Assembly (NCBI RefSeq): GCF_035917235.1
Contig: NZ_CP108423.1
Coordinates: 3,165,001-3,229,000 of the forward strand
DNA length: 64,000 nt
Source of the DNA: Streptomyces sp. NBC_01294
GTDB taxonomy: Bacteria > Actinomycetota > Actinomycetes > Streptomycetales > Streptomycetaceae
Reading direction: 5' to 3'
Positions 19,575 through 28,198 of this stretch are shown here, in pieces; position 1 is the stretch's first letter; every line of letters begins with the position of its first letter. The position numbers and the translations under genes were made by a program. The notes beneath the pieces are model-generated. The model was not told where the DNA came from, searched no databases, and worked only from the letters and a program-made list of their open reading frames with translations.

Positions 19575-21167
19575 ATGGGCAAGGGTGACGAGGGGTACGG
19601 GGAGTGGGAGGAGCTGGTCGGCGCCGCACTGCTGGGCACCGGCCGGCGCCGGGGCGGGGGCCCGGCCGGCTCTCCCGAGGCGCTCCTGGACGCGGCGGCC
19701 GTGCACACCGTACGGCGCCGGGCCGGGCTGCGGCCGGCCGAGGCGGGCCCGCGCCCGCAGCCCGCGCCCCGGGACCCCCGGCCGGCGCCACCGGAGGCGG
19801 CCCGCCGCCGGCTCGCACAGCTGCTGGCCGGCCGCACCGGCGCGGTCAACGGCGGCGGGCGGCGCGGGACCGCCCCGGATCTGACGGAGCTGCTGCCCCA
19901 GTGGCTGGCCGCGGCCGGCCGGCACGGCTACCGCGCGCCGGCCGCACTGGTACCGGCGCTGCTGGACGCGGCCCGGGCCCGTACGGACCTGCGTCCGCAG
20001 GCCCTGTCCCTGGCCGGGACGCGGGGGATGTGGCTGGCCCGGATGAATCCGGACTGGCGCTTCGCCCTGCGCGGCGGGGTGGGCGGCGCCGGCGAGCTGC
20101 CGGACGTCACGGACCGGGCGGGGGTGGAACGGCTGTGGCAGGAAGGGCTGTTCGCTGAACGGGTGGCCCTGCTGGGCGCCGTACGGGCCCATGAGGCGGC
20201 GGCCGCGCCGCGGCTGCTGGCGACGACCTGGGCCACCGAACGGGCCGAGGACCGGCTGATGTTCCTCGATTCGCTGCGGGTGGGGCTGTCGCCGGGGGAC
20301 GAGCCCTTCCTGGAGGCGGCGCTCGGTGACCGCAGCCGCAATGTCCGCGCGACCGCCGCCGAGCTGCTGTCGGCGCTGCCGACATCGGCGCTGGCGGGAC
20401 GGATGGCGGAGCGCGCGCTGGCCTGCGTGGGCCCGGAGGGGGTGACCCCGCCGTCCGAGTGCGATGCGGAGATGCTGCGCGACGGGGTGGTCAAGCGGCC
20501 GCCCGCCGGACGCGGGGAGCGGGCCTGGTGGCTCGGCCAACTCGTGGAGGCGGCGCCGCTGTCGTGCTGGCGGGAGCGGTTCGGCGGGCTCGGCCCGGCG
20601 GAGATAGTGGCGCTGCCGGTGGCCGAGGGCGAGGGCTGGACGGAGGAACTGCACGCGGCGTGGTGCCGGGCCGCGGTGCGCCAGCGCGACGCGGGGTGGT
20701 CGCGGGCCCTGCTCGGCCCGGCGTCGGCGCCGCCCGCGGCGGCCCCGGGCACGGCGTCGCTCGCGGAGCGGGCCAAGCTCCTGGAGACCCTGCCGGACGG
20801 CGAGCGGGCGCAGTGGGTCGCGCAGTTCGTACGGGCCCACGGGCTCTCGGAGGCGTTCCAGCTGCTCGGGGTGTGTGTGGTGCCGTGGGCCGGGGCCCTG
20901 GGCCGGGCGGTCGTGGACGCGCTGGACACCGCCCGGGACGCGGGCAGCTACCCGTGGAGCTTCAGCGGGGTGATGGGCCTGGCCGAACGGTGCCTCGATC
21001 CCGCGGAGGCCGGCCGGCTGGAGGCCCTGACCGCGGCCGCGGAGGATCCGCCGGACGCGGCTCCGGGCGCGGCCGCGTACTGGGCCGAGGCGTTCCAGCG
21101 GCTGGTGGCCACGCTTCGGCTGCGCGAGGCGATGCTGGCGGAGCTGGCGGACCTGGCTCCGGCCTGA
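19575..21167 (+). CDS. DUF5691 family protein
   Basis: A 530-residue, Ala/Leu/Arg-rich helical protein. It begins with WEELVGAALLGTGRR. A middle segment (SLRVGLSPGDEPFLEAALGD, then RSRNVRATAAELLSALP) reads like HEAT-type repeats, suggesting a scaffold. No catalytic motif is evident. The start at 19575 follows GAGGGAGGGG by 4 bases. It is the second gene of the plus-strand arm of the island and probably cotranscribed with the SWIM gene or from the 311-base spacer. Function unknown. Confidence 0.8.
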   Translation: MGKGDEGYGEWEELVGAALLGTGRRRGGGPAGSPEALLDAAAVHTVRRRAGLRPAEAGPRPQPAPRDPRPAPPEAARRRLAQLLAGRTGAVNGGGRRGTAPDLTELLPQWLAAAGRHGYRAPAALVPALLDAARARTDLRPQALSLAGTRGMWLARMNPDWRFALRGGVGGAGELPDVTDRAGVERLWQEGLFAERVALLGAVRAHEAAAAPRLLATTWATERAEDRLMFLDSLRVGLSPGDEPFLEAALGDRSRNVRATAAELLSALPTSALAGRMAERALACVGPEGVTPPSECDAEMLRDGVVKRPPAGRGERAWWLGQLVEAAPLSCWRERFGGLGPAEIVALPVAEGEGWTEELHAAWCRAAVRQRDAGWSRALLGPASAPPAAAPGTASLAERAKLLETLPDGERAQWVAQFVRAHGLSEAFQLLGVCVVPWAGALGRAVVDALDTARDAGSYPWSFSGVMGLAERCLDPAEAGRLEALTAAAEDPPDAAPGAAAYWAEAFQRLVATLRLREAMLAELADLAPA

Positions 21168-21236
21168 TCCCTCCCGGGGGGCGGGTGTGGGTGCGGGTGC
21201 GGGCCGCCGCTGCGCGGAGCTGCTCCCCCACCCCTC

Positions 21237-21301
21237 CCATTCGCCGCTTCCCGGGCTCCGGCTCCGCCCTGACCCGCGCCTCAAACGCCGGCGAGGCCGA
21301 A
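21237..21301 (-). repeat. Inverted, diverged copy of the dispersed intergenic repeat
   Basis: On the minus strand it reads CTCGCCGGCGTTTGAGGCGC followed by GGGTCAGGGCGGAGCC, matching the repeat at 7241 with changes. It sits between the convergent ends of the DUF5691 gene and icmB. Confidence 0.8.
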
Positions 21302-21331
21302 AGCCGGACACGAGCCGCTTGGCGCCGCAGG

Positions 21332-21733
21332 CTACTGGCGCACGTGCCCGCGGACCCAGTCCACGATGGCCGTCGTCGTCGCGCCCGGGGTGAAGATTTC
21401 GGCCACGCCCTTCTCCTTGAGGGGGGCGATGTCGTCCTCCGGGATGATGCCGCCGCCGAAGACCTTGATGTCCTCCGCGTCGCGCTCCTTGAGGAGCTCC
21501 AGCACACGCGCGAAGAGCGTGTTGTGGGCCCCGGAGAGGATCGAGAGGCCGATCGCGTCGGCGTCCTCCTGGATCGCGGTGTCCACGATCTGCTCGGGGG
21601 TCTGGTGGAGGCCGGTGTAGATGACCTCCATGCCCGCGTCCCGCAGCGCCCGCGCGATCACCTTGGCCCCGCGGTCGTGGCCGTCGAGACCCGGCTTGGC
21701 CACCACCACACGGATCGGACCGGTCACACCCAT
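21332..21733 (-). CDS. icmB: Cobalamin-binding small subunit of isobutyryl-CoA mutase
   Basis: A 133-residue stand-alone B12-binding domain. The base-off signature DxHxxG is at DGHDRG (Asp17, His19, Gly22), where His binds cobalt. [12 protein letters not shown] and [10 protein letters not shown] complete the Rossmann-like B12 fold. Its size fits the small IcmB-type subunit that pairs with a large IcmA encoded elsewhere, converting isobutyryl-CoA and n-butyryl-CoA for precursor supply; the position between sucCD and pcrA agrees with S. coelicolor icmB as I remember it. A methylmalonyl-CoA mutase-type partner cannot be excluded. The ATG at 21733 is preceded by GGGAGG. Confidence 0.85.
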   Translation of the reverse strand: MGVTGPIRVVVAKPGLDGHDRGAKVIARALRDAGMEVIYTGLHQTPEQIVDTAIQEDADAIGLSILSGAHNTLFARVLELLKERDAEDIKVFGGGIIPEDDIAPLKEKGVAEIFTPGATTTAIVDWVRGHVRQ

Positions 21734-21907
21734 CGCACTGCCTCCCGAGTGAACGAACGTTAAGTACAGCATCGCGCACGCCGCCGTTTCGCGGTCCATC
21801 ACGAGGGGGAAATCACACGTGGGACGGCATTGCGCCACCGTGCCGACAGCCGCACGGCACGGTGACGCAACGGCCGCGGGTCCCAAGAGGCTCAGGGGAG
21901 GCCGTCG

Positions 21908-22690
21908 ATGGGGCTGTCCATACCCATGTCCATGCCCTTGTCCGGCGCCGCGCTGCGGGCCGGCGCGCTCGAGGTGGTGGTGCTCGGCGGGCACCTCCTG
22001 CTGTATCCCACCGGAGTGTGCCAGGAGAAGGTCGTCTCCGGGCCCCCCGCGACACGGCCGCCCGTCCTCCTCCTCCACGGGTTCTCCGACAACCGGTCCG
22101 TCTTCGTCCTGCTGCGCCGCGCCCTCGGGGCGGACGGCCGCCGGCACGTGGAGGCGTACAACTACTCGCCCTTCACCGTCGACCTGCGCGTCACGGCGCG
22201 CCATCTCGCCCGGCGCGTCGAGGAGCTGTGCGAGCGCACCGGACAGGAGCGGGTGGATCTGGTCGGGCACAGCCTGGGCGGCCTGGTCGGCCGGTATTAC
22301 GTGCAGCGCCTGGGCGGCGACACGCGCGTGCGGACCCTGGTCACGCTCGGCACCCCGCATTCCGGCACCCGGGTCGCCCCCTTCATGGACGCGCACCCGC
22401 TGGTGCGGCAGATCCGCCCGGACTCGGAGGTACTGGCCGAGCTGGCGGCGCCCGCGCCCGGCTGCACCACCCGGTGCGTGGCGTTCTGGAGCGAGTTCGA
22501 CACGCTGATGACTCCGGTCGGAACCGCGCGGATCGAGCACCCTGATCTGCACGTGGAGAACGTGCAGGTGACCGGTATCGGGCACCTCGCGCTGCCCGCT
22601 CATCCCGCCGTGATCGCAGCGGTCCGGCGCGCCCTCGACGGGCCCGGACTCGCCGCCGTCACGAGCTCGGACACCGCCTCCGTCGCCTAG
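21908..22690 (+). CDS. Alpha/beta-hydrolase lipase or esterase
   Basis: A 260-residue hydrolase of the triacylglycerol lipase type. The oxyanion-hole region is [14 protein letters not shown] and the nucleophile elbow is GHSLGG (Ser at about 117). [11 protein letters not shown] follows, then an acid in FWSEFDTLM and the catalytic His in [10 protein letters not shown]. The first ~30 residues are hydrophobic and may anchor it or act as a poor signal. GGGGAGG lies 6 bases before the ATG. It stands alone, divergent from icmB. Confidence 0.88.
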   Translation: MGLSIPMSMPLSGAALRAGALEVVVLGGHLLLYPTGVCQEKVVSGPPATRPPVLLLHGFSDNRSVFVLLRRALGADGRRHVEAYNYSPFTVDLRVTARHLARRVEELCERTGQERVDLVGHSLGGLVGRYYVQRLGGDTRVRTLVTLGTPHSGTRVAPFMDAHPLVRQIRPDSEVLAELAAPAPGCTTRCVAFWSEFDTLMTPVGTARIEHPDLHVENVQVTGIGHLALPAHPAVIAAVRRALDGPGLAAVTSSDTASVA

Positions 22691-22909
22691 CCCCAGACGA
22701 CCAACAGTCGAACGGATTTCGAACTCAAGGCCAAGGCTGCGTCTTTCGGCGACCGAAAGGCGGCCGAATGCCCGGTTCCGGGGATCTGGAAACCCGGCGA
22801 AGATTGTCGTTGCGAGTAACCGACGGGTACAGTCACGCCACTGCTCTCCTCCGGTGAACTTCGAGTTCCCGGCCACCCAGGCCCCACTGCCGAGGCGAAA
22901 GAGAAGTTG

Positions 22910-24496
22910 GTGAACGACCGCCCCTCGTCGGGCCCGTACCCGGATGCCGGGTACGACGGCCTTTCCACCACCGCTTTCGCTGGTGACTCGGCCTACGTTT
23001 CCTATGAAACGCAGGGCCAGGGGGTCAATTACGCCGCCTACGGCTCCTACGAGACCGGCGCGTACGACACCACCGCGTGGTCCTCTCAGGACGGTTACCT
23101 GTCCACGATCCCGTCCCAGAGCGTTCCCGAGGACACCACCGGGAGCTGGGACGCGAGTGCCTGGAACACGCCGGGCACGGACTATTCCGGTTACGCCCAG
23201 CACCAGCCGGCCTCCTTCGGCTACGACACCTCCGCAGAGCAGACCGGGCACTGGGCGATGCCGGGCTACGGCACCATCGGCACCGAGACCGGCGCCTACG
23301 ACGCCACCGCCTGGAACACCGCCACGCAGGCCCCGGCCCAGCCCGAGGCCGCCTACACGTACGAGTACCAGCAGCCGGCGCAGCAGCAGCCGCAGCAGGA
23401 GTACACGTACGGGGCGACCTCCGTCGGCTACGCCTACGAGACCCAGGCCGTCGGCGTCGACTCCGGGATCCAGCACGGGTTCGAATCCGGCTACGAGCCT
23501 GCGTTCGAGACCGCGACCGCGGGCGACACCTACAGCGAGACCGCCGTCTTCGAGGTGCTCTCCGACGACACGCCCGAGGGCCACGAGGTCTACGAGGACC
23601 ACGACCTCCACGAAGCCCTCGAACTGCCCGATGTCCACGAGCTGCACCAGGTCCACGACCTCCCCACGCAGGCCATGCCCGTGACCGCCGCTCCGCGCGC
23701 CGCGCGCCGGACCGCCGCCAAGGGCAACGGCAGGGGCGGCGCCAAGGCGAGCAGCAGCCGTCGCCGCAATCCGGCGAAGCGTTCCGCCCTGCTGACCGTG
23801 GCCGTGCCCTCCGCCTGCGTGATGGGTGTCGCGGGCGTCGCGGCCGCGTCCGTCGGCGGACTCGCCGGCGCGGAGAAGCCCGCCGAGGACACCACCACGA
23901 TGGCCGCGCCCGACCCGGCCTCGGTGAAGCCGGTCGCGGCGAACACCAAGCTCGACACCCAGCTGGTCGCGCTCAGCGCCGACGCGGGCGACTTCGCGGA
24001 CCGCGCGAGCCGCACGCAGGAGCGCATCGACCTGCACCAGCGCCAGGAAGACGAGAAGAAGAAGAAGGCGGAGGAGGCCGCGGCCAAGGAGGCCGCCCGC
24101 CCCAAGTTCGCCCTCCCCGTCTCCCAGCAGGGTCTCAGCGCCAACTTCGGCCAGTCCGGCGGCATGTGGATGTCCGTGCACACCGGCATCGACTTCCCGG
24201 TCTCCTACGGCACCCCGGTCATGGCGGCCACCGACGGCACGGTGCGCACCCAGTACAACAGCGCCTACGGGAACATGGCCATAGTGACCGCGCCCGACGG
24301 TACCGAGACCTGGTACTGCCACCTCAGCTCCACCAAGATCCGCGGTGGCAAGGTCAAGGCGGGCGACGTCATCGCGTACTCCGGCAACTCCGGCAACTCC
24401 ACTGGCCCGCACCTCCACTTCGAGGTCCGGCCCGGCGGCGGGTCCGCGATCGACCCCCTGGCATGGCTCCGCAGCCACGGCCTGGACCCGAGGTAA
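22910..24496 (+). CDS. M23 family metallopeptidase with membrane anchor and low-complexity N-terminus
   Basis: A 528-residue putative peptidoglycan endopeptidase. Residues 1-~255 are hydrophilic and rich in Tyr, Thr, Gln and Ala, with duplicated [16 protein letters not shown] and a His/Glu/Asp-rich part near 225-250. A basic stretch and a helix ([20 protein letters not shown]) follow at about 285-310, then a charged coiled coil ([20 protein letters not shown]). The LytM domain has HTGIDFPV with the zinc His and Asp and ends with HLHFEV, all ligands present. The GTG at 22910 follows GAAAGAGAAG; a TTG one codon earlier is possible. The 219-base leader shows no clear c-di-AMP riboswitch. Confidence 0.9.
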   Translation: MNDRPSSGPYPDAGYDGLSTTAFAGDSAYVSYETQGQGVNYAAYGSYETGAYDTTAWSSQDGYLSTIPSQSVPEDTTGSWDASAWNTPGTDYSGYAQHQPASFGYDTSAEQTGHWAMPGYGTIGTETGAYDATAWNTATQAPAQPEAAYTYEYQQPAQQQPQQEYTYGATSVGYAYETQAVGVDSGIQHGFESGYEPAFETATAGDTYSETAVFEVLSDDTPEGHEVYEDHDLHEALELPDVHELHQVHDLPTQAMPVTAAPRAARRTAAKGNGRGGAKASSSRRRNPAKRSALLTVAVPSACVMGVAGVAAASVGGLAGAEKPAEDTTTMAAPDPASVKPVAANTKLDTQLVALSADAGDFADRASRTQERIDLHQRQEDEKKKKAEEAAAKEAARPKFALPVSQQGLSANFGQSGGMWMSVHTGIDFPVSYGTPVMAATDGTVRTQYNSAYGNMAIVTAPDGTETWYCHLSSTKIRGGKVKAGDVIAYSGNSGNSTGPHLHFEVRPGGGSAIDPLAWLRSHGLDPR

Positions 24497-24630
24497 ATCC
24501 GCGGCCCAGCGACCGCGGGGCTCAGCGACCACTCAGCCCAGCGAGCGCGCGGCCCCGGCGGCCACACAGCCACGGCAACCACACAGCCCGGCGGCCACGC
24601 AGCCGGGCAACCGCCCGGCCCCGCGGCCAC

Positions 24631-24663
24631 CTGCCGCCTGCCGCCTGCCGCCTGCCGCCTGCC
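24631..24663. repeat. CTGCCGC heptamer tandem repeat
   Basis: Four exact CTGCCGC units and a partial fifth abut the pcrA stop codon. The preceding 110 bases also contain loose repeats of GGCCACACAGCC type. It looks like slippage in a non-coding spacer. Confidence 0.85.
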
Positions 24664-27189
24664 TCAGAGCTTCTGCACCGGCGCGTAACGCAGCAGCAGC
24701 CGCTTGGGCTTGTCGTCCCCGAAGTCGACGGTCGCCTGCGCGTCCGCGCCCGCTCCCTTGACCTCCATGACGGTGCCGAGCCCGAACTGGTCGTGCGTGA
24801 CCCGGTCCCCGACCGCCAGCGCGATGACCGGCTTGTCCGCAGCCCGTCGCGTCGCGAATCCGGACGGGCCCGCCTTCGTACGCGACGAGGAGAGGAACGC
24901 CTCCGGCGAGGTGCCGAACGTCGTCTTCCCCGCACCGGACAACCCGGACGACCCGTACCCCGAGCTGCGCATCGGCCCGGCCGGCTTCTGGGACGCGCCC
25001 GTCCGCTTCCACTGGAGGTACTCCGCCGGAATCTCCTCGAGGAACCGCGACGGCGGGTTGTACGAGGGCGTTCCCCACGCGCTGCGCATGCTGGAGCGGG
25101 TCAGGTACAGCCGCTCGCGCGCCCGCGTGATGCCGACGTAGGCGAGGCGGCGCTCCTCCTCCAGCTCCTTGGTCTGGCCCAGCGCCCGCATGTGCGGGAA
25201 GACCCCGTCCTCCATGCCGGTCAGGAACACCACCGGGAATTCGAGGCCCTTGGCGGTGTGCAGGGTCATGAGCGTGATGACGCCCGTGCCGTCGGTGTCC
25301 TCGTCCGGGATCTGGTCGGAGTCGGCGACGAGCGCGACCTGCTCCAGGAACTCGGCCAGCGTGCCGGGGCCGGGAGCCGGGGCCCCGGTCTCGGCGGCCT
25401 CGGCCGCCGCGGCTTCGCGCGCCTGCTCGAACTCCAGCGCCACCGCCGCCAGCTCCTGCAGGTTCTCGATGCGCGTCTCGTCCTGCGGGTCGGTCGACGC
25501 CTGGAGCTCGGCGAGGTAGCCCGTGCGCTCCAGCACCGCTTCGAGGACCACCGCCGGGCCGGCGCCCGAGTCGACGATCGTGCGCAGCTCCTCCATCAGC
25601 ACGTTGAACCGCTTCACCGCGTTGGTGGAGCGCGCGGCCATGCCGAAGGCCTCGTCCACGCGCCGCAGCGCCTGCGGGAAGGTGATCTTCTCGCGCATCG
25701 CGAGGGCGTCGATCATCGCCTCGGCGCGCTCGCCGATGCCGCGCTTGGGCACGTTCAGGATGCGCCGCAGCGGGACGTTGTCCTCCGGGTTCGCGAGGAC
25801 GCGCAGGTACGCGAGGACGTCGCGGACCTCCTTGCGCTCGTAGAAGCGGACGCCGCCCACGACCTTGTAGGGGAGTCCGACCCGGATGAAGATCTCCTCG
25901 AACACGCGCGACTGCGCGTTGGTCCGGTAGAAGATCGCGACGTCGCCCGCCTTGGCGTCGCCCGCGTCCGTCAGCCGGTCGATCTCGTCGGCGACGAACT
26001 GCGCCTCGTCGTGCTCGGTGTCCGCGACGTAGCCGGTGATGACCGCGCCCGTGCCGGCCTGGGTCCACAGGTTCTTGGCGCGGCGGTTCTCGTTGCGCTC
26101 GATGACGGCGTTGGCGGCGGAGAGGATCGTCTGCGTCGAGCGGTAGTTCTGCTCCAGCAGGATCGTCGTCGCGTCCTTGTAGTCCTCCTCGAACTGGAGG
26201 ATGTTGCGGATGGTCGCACCGCGGAAGGCGTAGATCGACTGGTCGGCGTCACCCACCACGCACAGCTCGGCCGGGGGCAGGTCCGGATAGCCGGTGCCCA
26301 CCAGCTCGCGCACCAGCGTGTACTGCGCGTGGTTGGTGTCCTGGTACTCGTCGACCAGGACGTGCCGGAAGCGGCGCCGGTAGTGCTCGGCCACGTCCGG
26401 GAAGGCCTGGAGCAGGTGGACGGTGGTCATGATGATGTCGTCGAAGTCGAGGGCGTTGGCCTCGCGCAGCCGCCCCTGGTACATCGCGTACGCCTGGGCG
26501 AGCGTCTTCTCGAAGCCGTCGACGGCCTGGTCGGCGAAGGCTTCCTCGTCGATCAGCTCGTTCTTCAGGTTCGAGATCTTGGCGGTGAAGGACTTCGGCG
26601 GGAACTTCTTCGGGTCCAGGTCGAGGTCGCGGCAGACGAGCGCCATCAGGCGCTTCGAGTCGGCCGCGTCGTAGATCGAGAAGGAGGACGTGAAGCCGAG
26701 CCGCTTGGACTCGCGGCGCAGGATGCGCACGCACGCGCTGTGGAAGGTGGAGACCCACATGGCGTTGGCGCGCGGGCCGACCAGGCTCTCGACGCGCTCC
26801 TTCATCTCGCCGGCGGCCTTGTTGGTGAAGGTGATCGCGAGGATCTGGCCGGGGTGGACGTTGCGCGCGGACAGCAGGTGTCCGATGCGGTGGGTCAGCA
26901 CCCGGGTCTTGCCGGAGCCGGCGCCGGCCACGATGAGCAGCGGGGATCCCGCGTGCACCACGGCCGCGCACTGCTCCTCGTTGAGCCCGTCCAGGAGCGT
27001 CGCCGGGTCGATGACGGGCCTGGGGGCGCCGTCCCGGTAGTACGCGTCCCCGCTCATGGGCACGTCGAACCGACCCCCGAACAGATCGTCCGCGCCCGCT
27101 TCCGGGGCGGCGTGATCCTCGGGCGGCGGCGGGACCTCGTCGGAGGGGGTGAGGTCCGCCAGGAAACTGTCGTCAAAGAGGCTGCTCAT
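24664..27189 (-). CDS. pcrA: UvrD/PcrA-type ATP-dependent DNA helicase
   Basis: An 841-residue superfamily 1A helicase acting in repair and replication. After a ~60-residue acidic leader come the Q-motif LNEEQCAAV, Walker A AGAGSGKTRVLTHR (around Lys94), TFTNKAA, STFHS, Walker B VDEYQDTN, GDADQSIYAFRGA, QNYRS, and further on the motif-V/VI pair TLHTAKGLEFPVVF and YVGITRARERLYL. The C-terminus ends in a Tudor-like KGAGADAQATVDFGDDKPKR segment typical of PcrA. The extent and order of motifs are complete. It is alone, downstream of the ArsR gene by 12 bases and possibly cotranscribed. Confidence 0.97.
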   Translation of the reverse strand: MSSLFDDSFLADLTPSDEVPPPPEDHAAPEAGADDLFGGRFDVPMSGDAYYRDGAPRPVIDPATLLDGLNEEQCAAVVHAGSPLLIVAGAGSGKTRVLTHRIGHLLSARNVHPGQILAITFTNKAAGEMKERVESLVGPRANAMWVSTFHSACVRILRRESKRLGFTSSFSIYDAADSKRLMALVCRDLDLDPKKFPPKSFTAKISNLKNELIDEEAFADQAVDGFEKTLAQAYAMYQGRLREANALDFDDIIMTTVHLLQAFPDVAEHYRRRFRHVLVDEYQDTNHAQYTLVRELVGTGYPDLPPAELCVVGDADQSIYAFRGATIRNILQFEEDYKDATTILLEQNYRSTQTILSAANAVIERNENRRAKNLWTQAGTGAVITGYVADTEHDEAQFVADEIDRLTDAGDAKAGDVAIFYRTNAQSRVFEEIFIRVGLPYKVVGGVRFYERKEVRDVLAYLRVLANPEDNVPLRRILNVPKRGIGERAEAMIDALAMREKITFPQALRRVDEAFGMAARSTNAVKRFNVLMEELRTIVDSGAGPAVVLEAVLERTGYLAELQASTDPQDETRIENLQELAAVALEFEQAREAAAAEAAETGAPAPGPGTLAEFLEQVALVADSDQIPDEDTDGTGVITLMTLHTAKGLEFPVVFLTGMEDGVFPHMRALGQTKELEEERRLAYVGITRARERLYLTRSSMRSAWGTPSYNPPSRFLEEIPAEYLQWKRTGASQKPAGPMRSSGYGSSGLSGAGKTTFGTSPEAFLSSSRTKAGPSGFATRRAADKPVIALAVGDRVTHDQFGLGTVMEVKGAGADAQATVDFGDDKPKRLLLRYAPVQKL

Positions 27190-27201
27190 CGCATTCCGAG
27201 T

Positions 27202-27561
27202 CTAGGGTGCGGGACCGACAGCCGGTTCCGCCCCCGGAAAATCCCTCGGAGGGAACGCGTCGGCCAGCACGATCTCCAGCAGGCCGGGGAAGCATCGTTG
27301 CAGGTCGTCGCGCCGCAGTACGAGGTGGAGCTTGCGGCCCCGGGGACTCTGGCGGATCACGCCGCTCTCGCGCAGCGTCCGGAGGTGGTGCGTGACGCTC
27401 GACCTGGGCAGGTCCGGGACGACCTCTCCGCAGCATGCCTCCTCGCCGGAGGCGAGCCTGCGGACGATCTCCAGGCGGACGGGATGTCCGAGCGCCGCCA
27501 GGACCTCGACCAGTTCGATCCGGTCGGCGGCGGGGTGGGGGAGCTCAGCTGCGGCGGCCAT
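27202..27561 (-). CDS. ArsR-family transcriptional regulator
   Basis: A 119-residue winged-helix repressor. ELVEVLAALGHPVRLEIVRRLASGE leads into the recognition helix SSVTHHLRTLRESGVI, then the wing SPRGRKLHLVLRRDDL. A vicinal pair Cys43-Cys44 sits where metal-sensing members have cysteines, so metal or redox sensing is possible but not shown. The start may be the ATG at 27561 or a GTG at 27570; neither has a good ribosome-binding site, and leaderless translation is possible. Just upstream lie a palindrome and 13-base repeats shared with a divergent membrane-protein gene, its likely target. Confidence 0.85.
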   Translation of the reverse strand: MAAAAELPHPAADRIELVEVLAALGHPVRLEIVRRLASGEEACCGEVVPDLPRSSVTHHLRTLRESGVIRQSPRGRKLHLVLRRDDLQRCFPGLLEIVLADAFPPRDFPGAEPAVGPAP

Positions 27562-27570
27562 GGAGGCCAC

Positions 27571-27589
27571 TGTACGCAGATCTCGTACA
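27571..27589. promoter_or_regulatory. Palindromic operator candidate next to the ArsR start
   Basis: TGTACGCAGATCTCGTACA has 6-base perfect arms (TGTACG/CGTACA), and directly adjoins the ArsR start. ArsR proteins usually bind 12-2-12-type inverted repeats overlapping their own promoters, so autoregulation is likely. This is inference. Confidence 0.5.
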
Positions 27590-27628
27590 GAGCCTTCGTG
27601 CGGAGCCTTCGTGCGGAGCTCTCGTACG
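27577..27628 (+). repeat. Four tandem 13-base repeats in the divergent promoter region
   Basis: Units start at 27577, 27590, 27603 and 27616: CAGATCTCGTACA, GAGCCTTCGTGCG (twice exactly) and GAGCTCTCGTACG. The spacing of 13 bases is constant and the core xAGxxxTCGTxCx is shared. The first unit is half of the palindrome at 27571. Confidence 0.7.
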
Positions 27629-27701
27629 GAGATTCCGGTGGGGTTCCGCGGGGGGCCGCCCGCCCGCGGGCGCCGTACGACCGCCCCGTACGCTCGACGC
27701 C

Positions 27702-28055
27702 ATGGACGTACTCATCAATGTCTTCGTCGGCCTGCACATCATCGGGATCGCCTCGCTCCTCGGTGGCTTCCTGACCCAGATGAAGGCGATGAGTGCGGGT
27801 ACGGCCCGCTTCACGCCCGCCATGCTGCACGGTGCGCTCACCATGCTCGTCACCGGCGTACTGCTCGTCGGCTTCAACGAGATGGACGGCACGCCCGTCA
27901 ACAACATCAAGGTCGGCGTGAAGCTCGCGCTCCTCTTCGTGATCCTCGCCCTCGTCTACGTCAAGCGCGACGAGGAGCGGGTGGAGAAGGCCCTGTTCGG
28001 CGCGGTGGGCGGGCTGACCATGGTCAACATCTTCATCGCCGTTCTCTGGCACTGA
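27702..28055 (+). CDS. Small four-helix membrane protein
   Basis: A 117-residue protein made almost entirely of four hydrophobic helices (about 3-22, 42-62, 71-90 and 97-116), with KRDEER as the only strongly charged loop. It is divergent from the ArsR gene and shares its repeat-rich control region, so it may be an ArsR-controlled membrane protein. The ATG at 27702 has no strong ribosome-binding site. Function not recognised. Confidence 0.75.
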   Translation: MDVLINVFVGLHIIGIASLLGGFLTQMKAMSAGTARFTPAMLHGALTMLVTGVLLVGFNEMDGTPVNNIKVGVKLALLFVILALVYVKRDEERVEKALFGAVGGLTMVNIFIAVLWH

Positions 28056-28198
28056 TCCGCACCGGACCGGTCCATTCCGGTCCCGAGCGGCCACCTCCAG
28101 TCACATCAGGCCACTTACGATCATCTCGTCATCGGCCCGTTACCTCCGGGTCTAGCGTCCTCCTCCAAGCACCGGCAGAGGAAGGACGTGAGGCCCCC

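Noticed and set aside
21734..21907. Cobalamin riboswitch near icmB
   Set aside because: icmB needs B12, but no B12-box-like sequence is present in the leader.
22691..22909. Possible c-di-AMP (ydaO-type) riboswitch before the M23 peptidase
   Set aside because: Streptomyces wall hydrolase genes often have one, but the conserved core elements could not be found in this leader.
23077..27774. A 1565-codon plus-strand frame over the M23 gene, pcrA and the ArsR gene
   Set aside because: It mixes an off-frame reading of the M23 gene with the antisense of pcrA; no similarity to any family.
28056..28198. Possible riboswitch before the NlpC/P60 peptidase
   Set aside because: The 143-base leader lacks recognisable conserved riboswitch cores.
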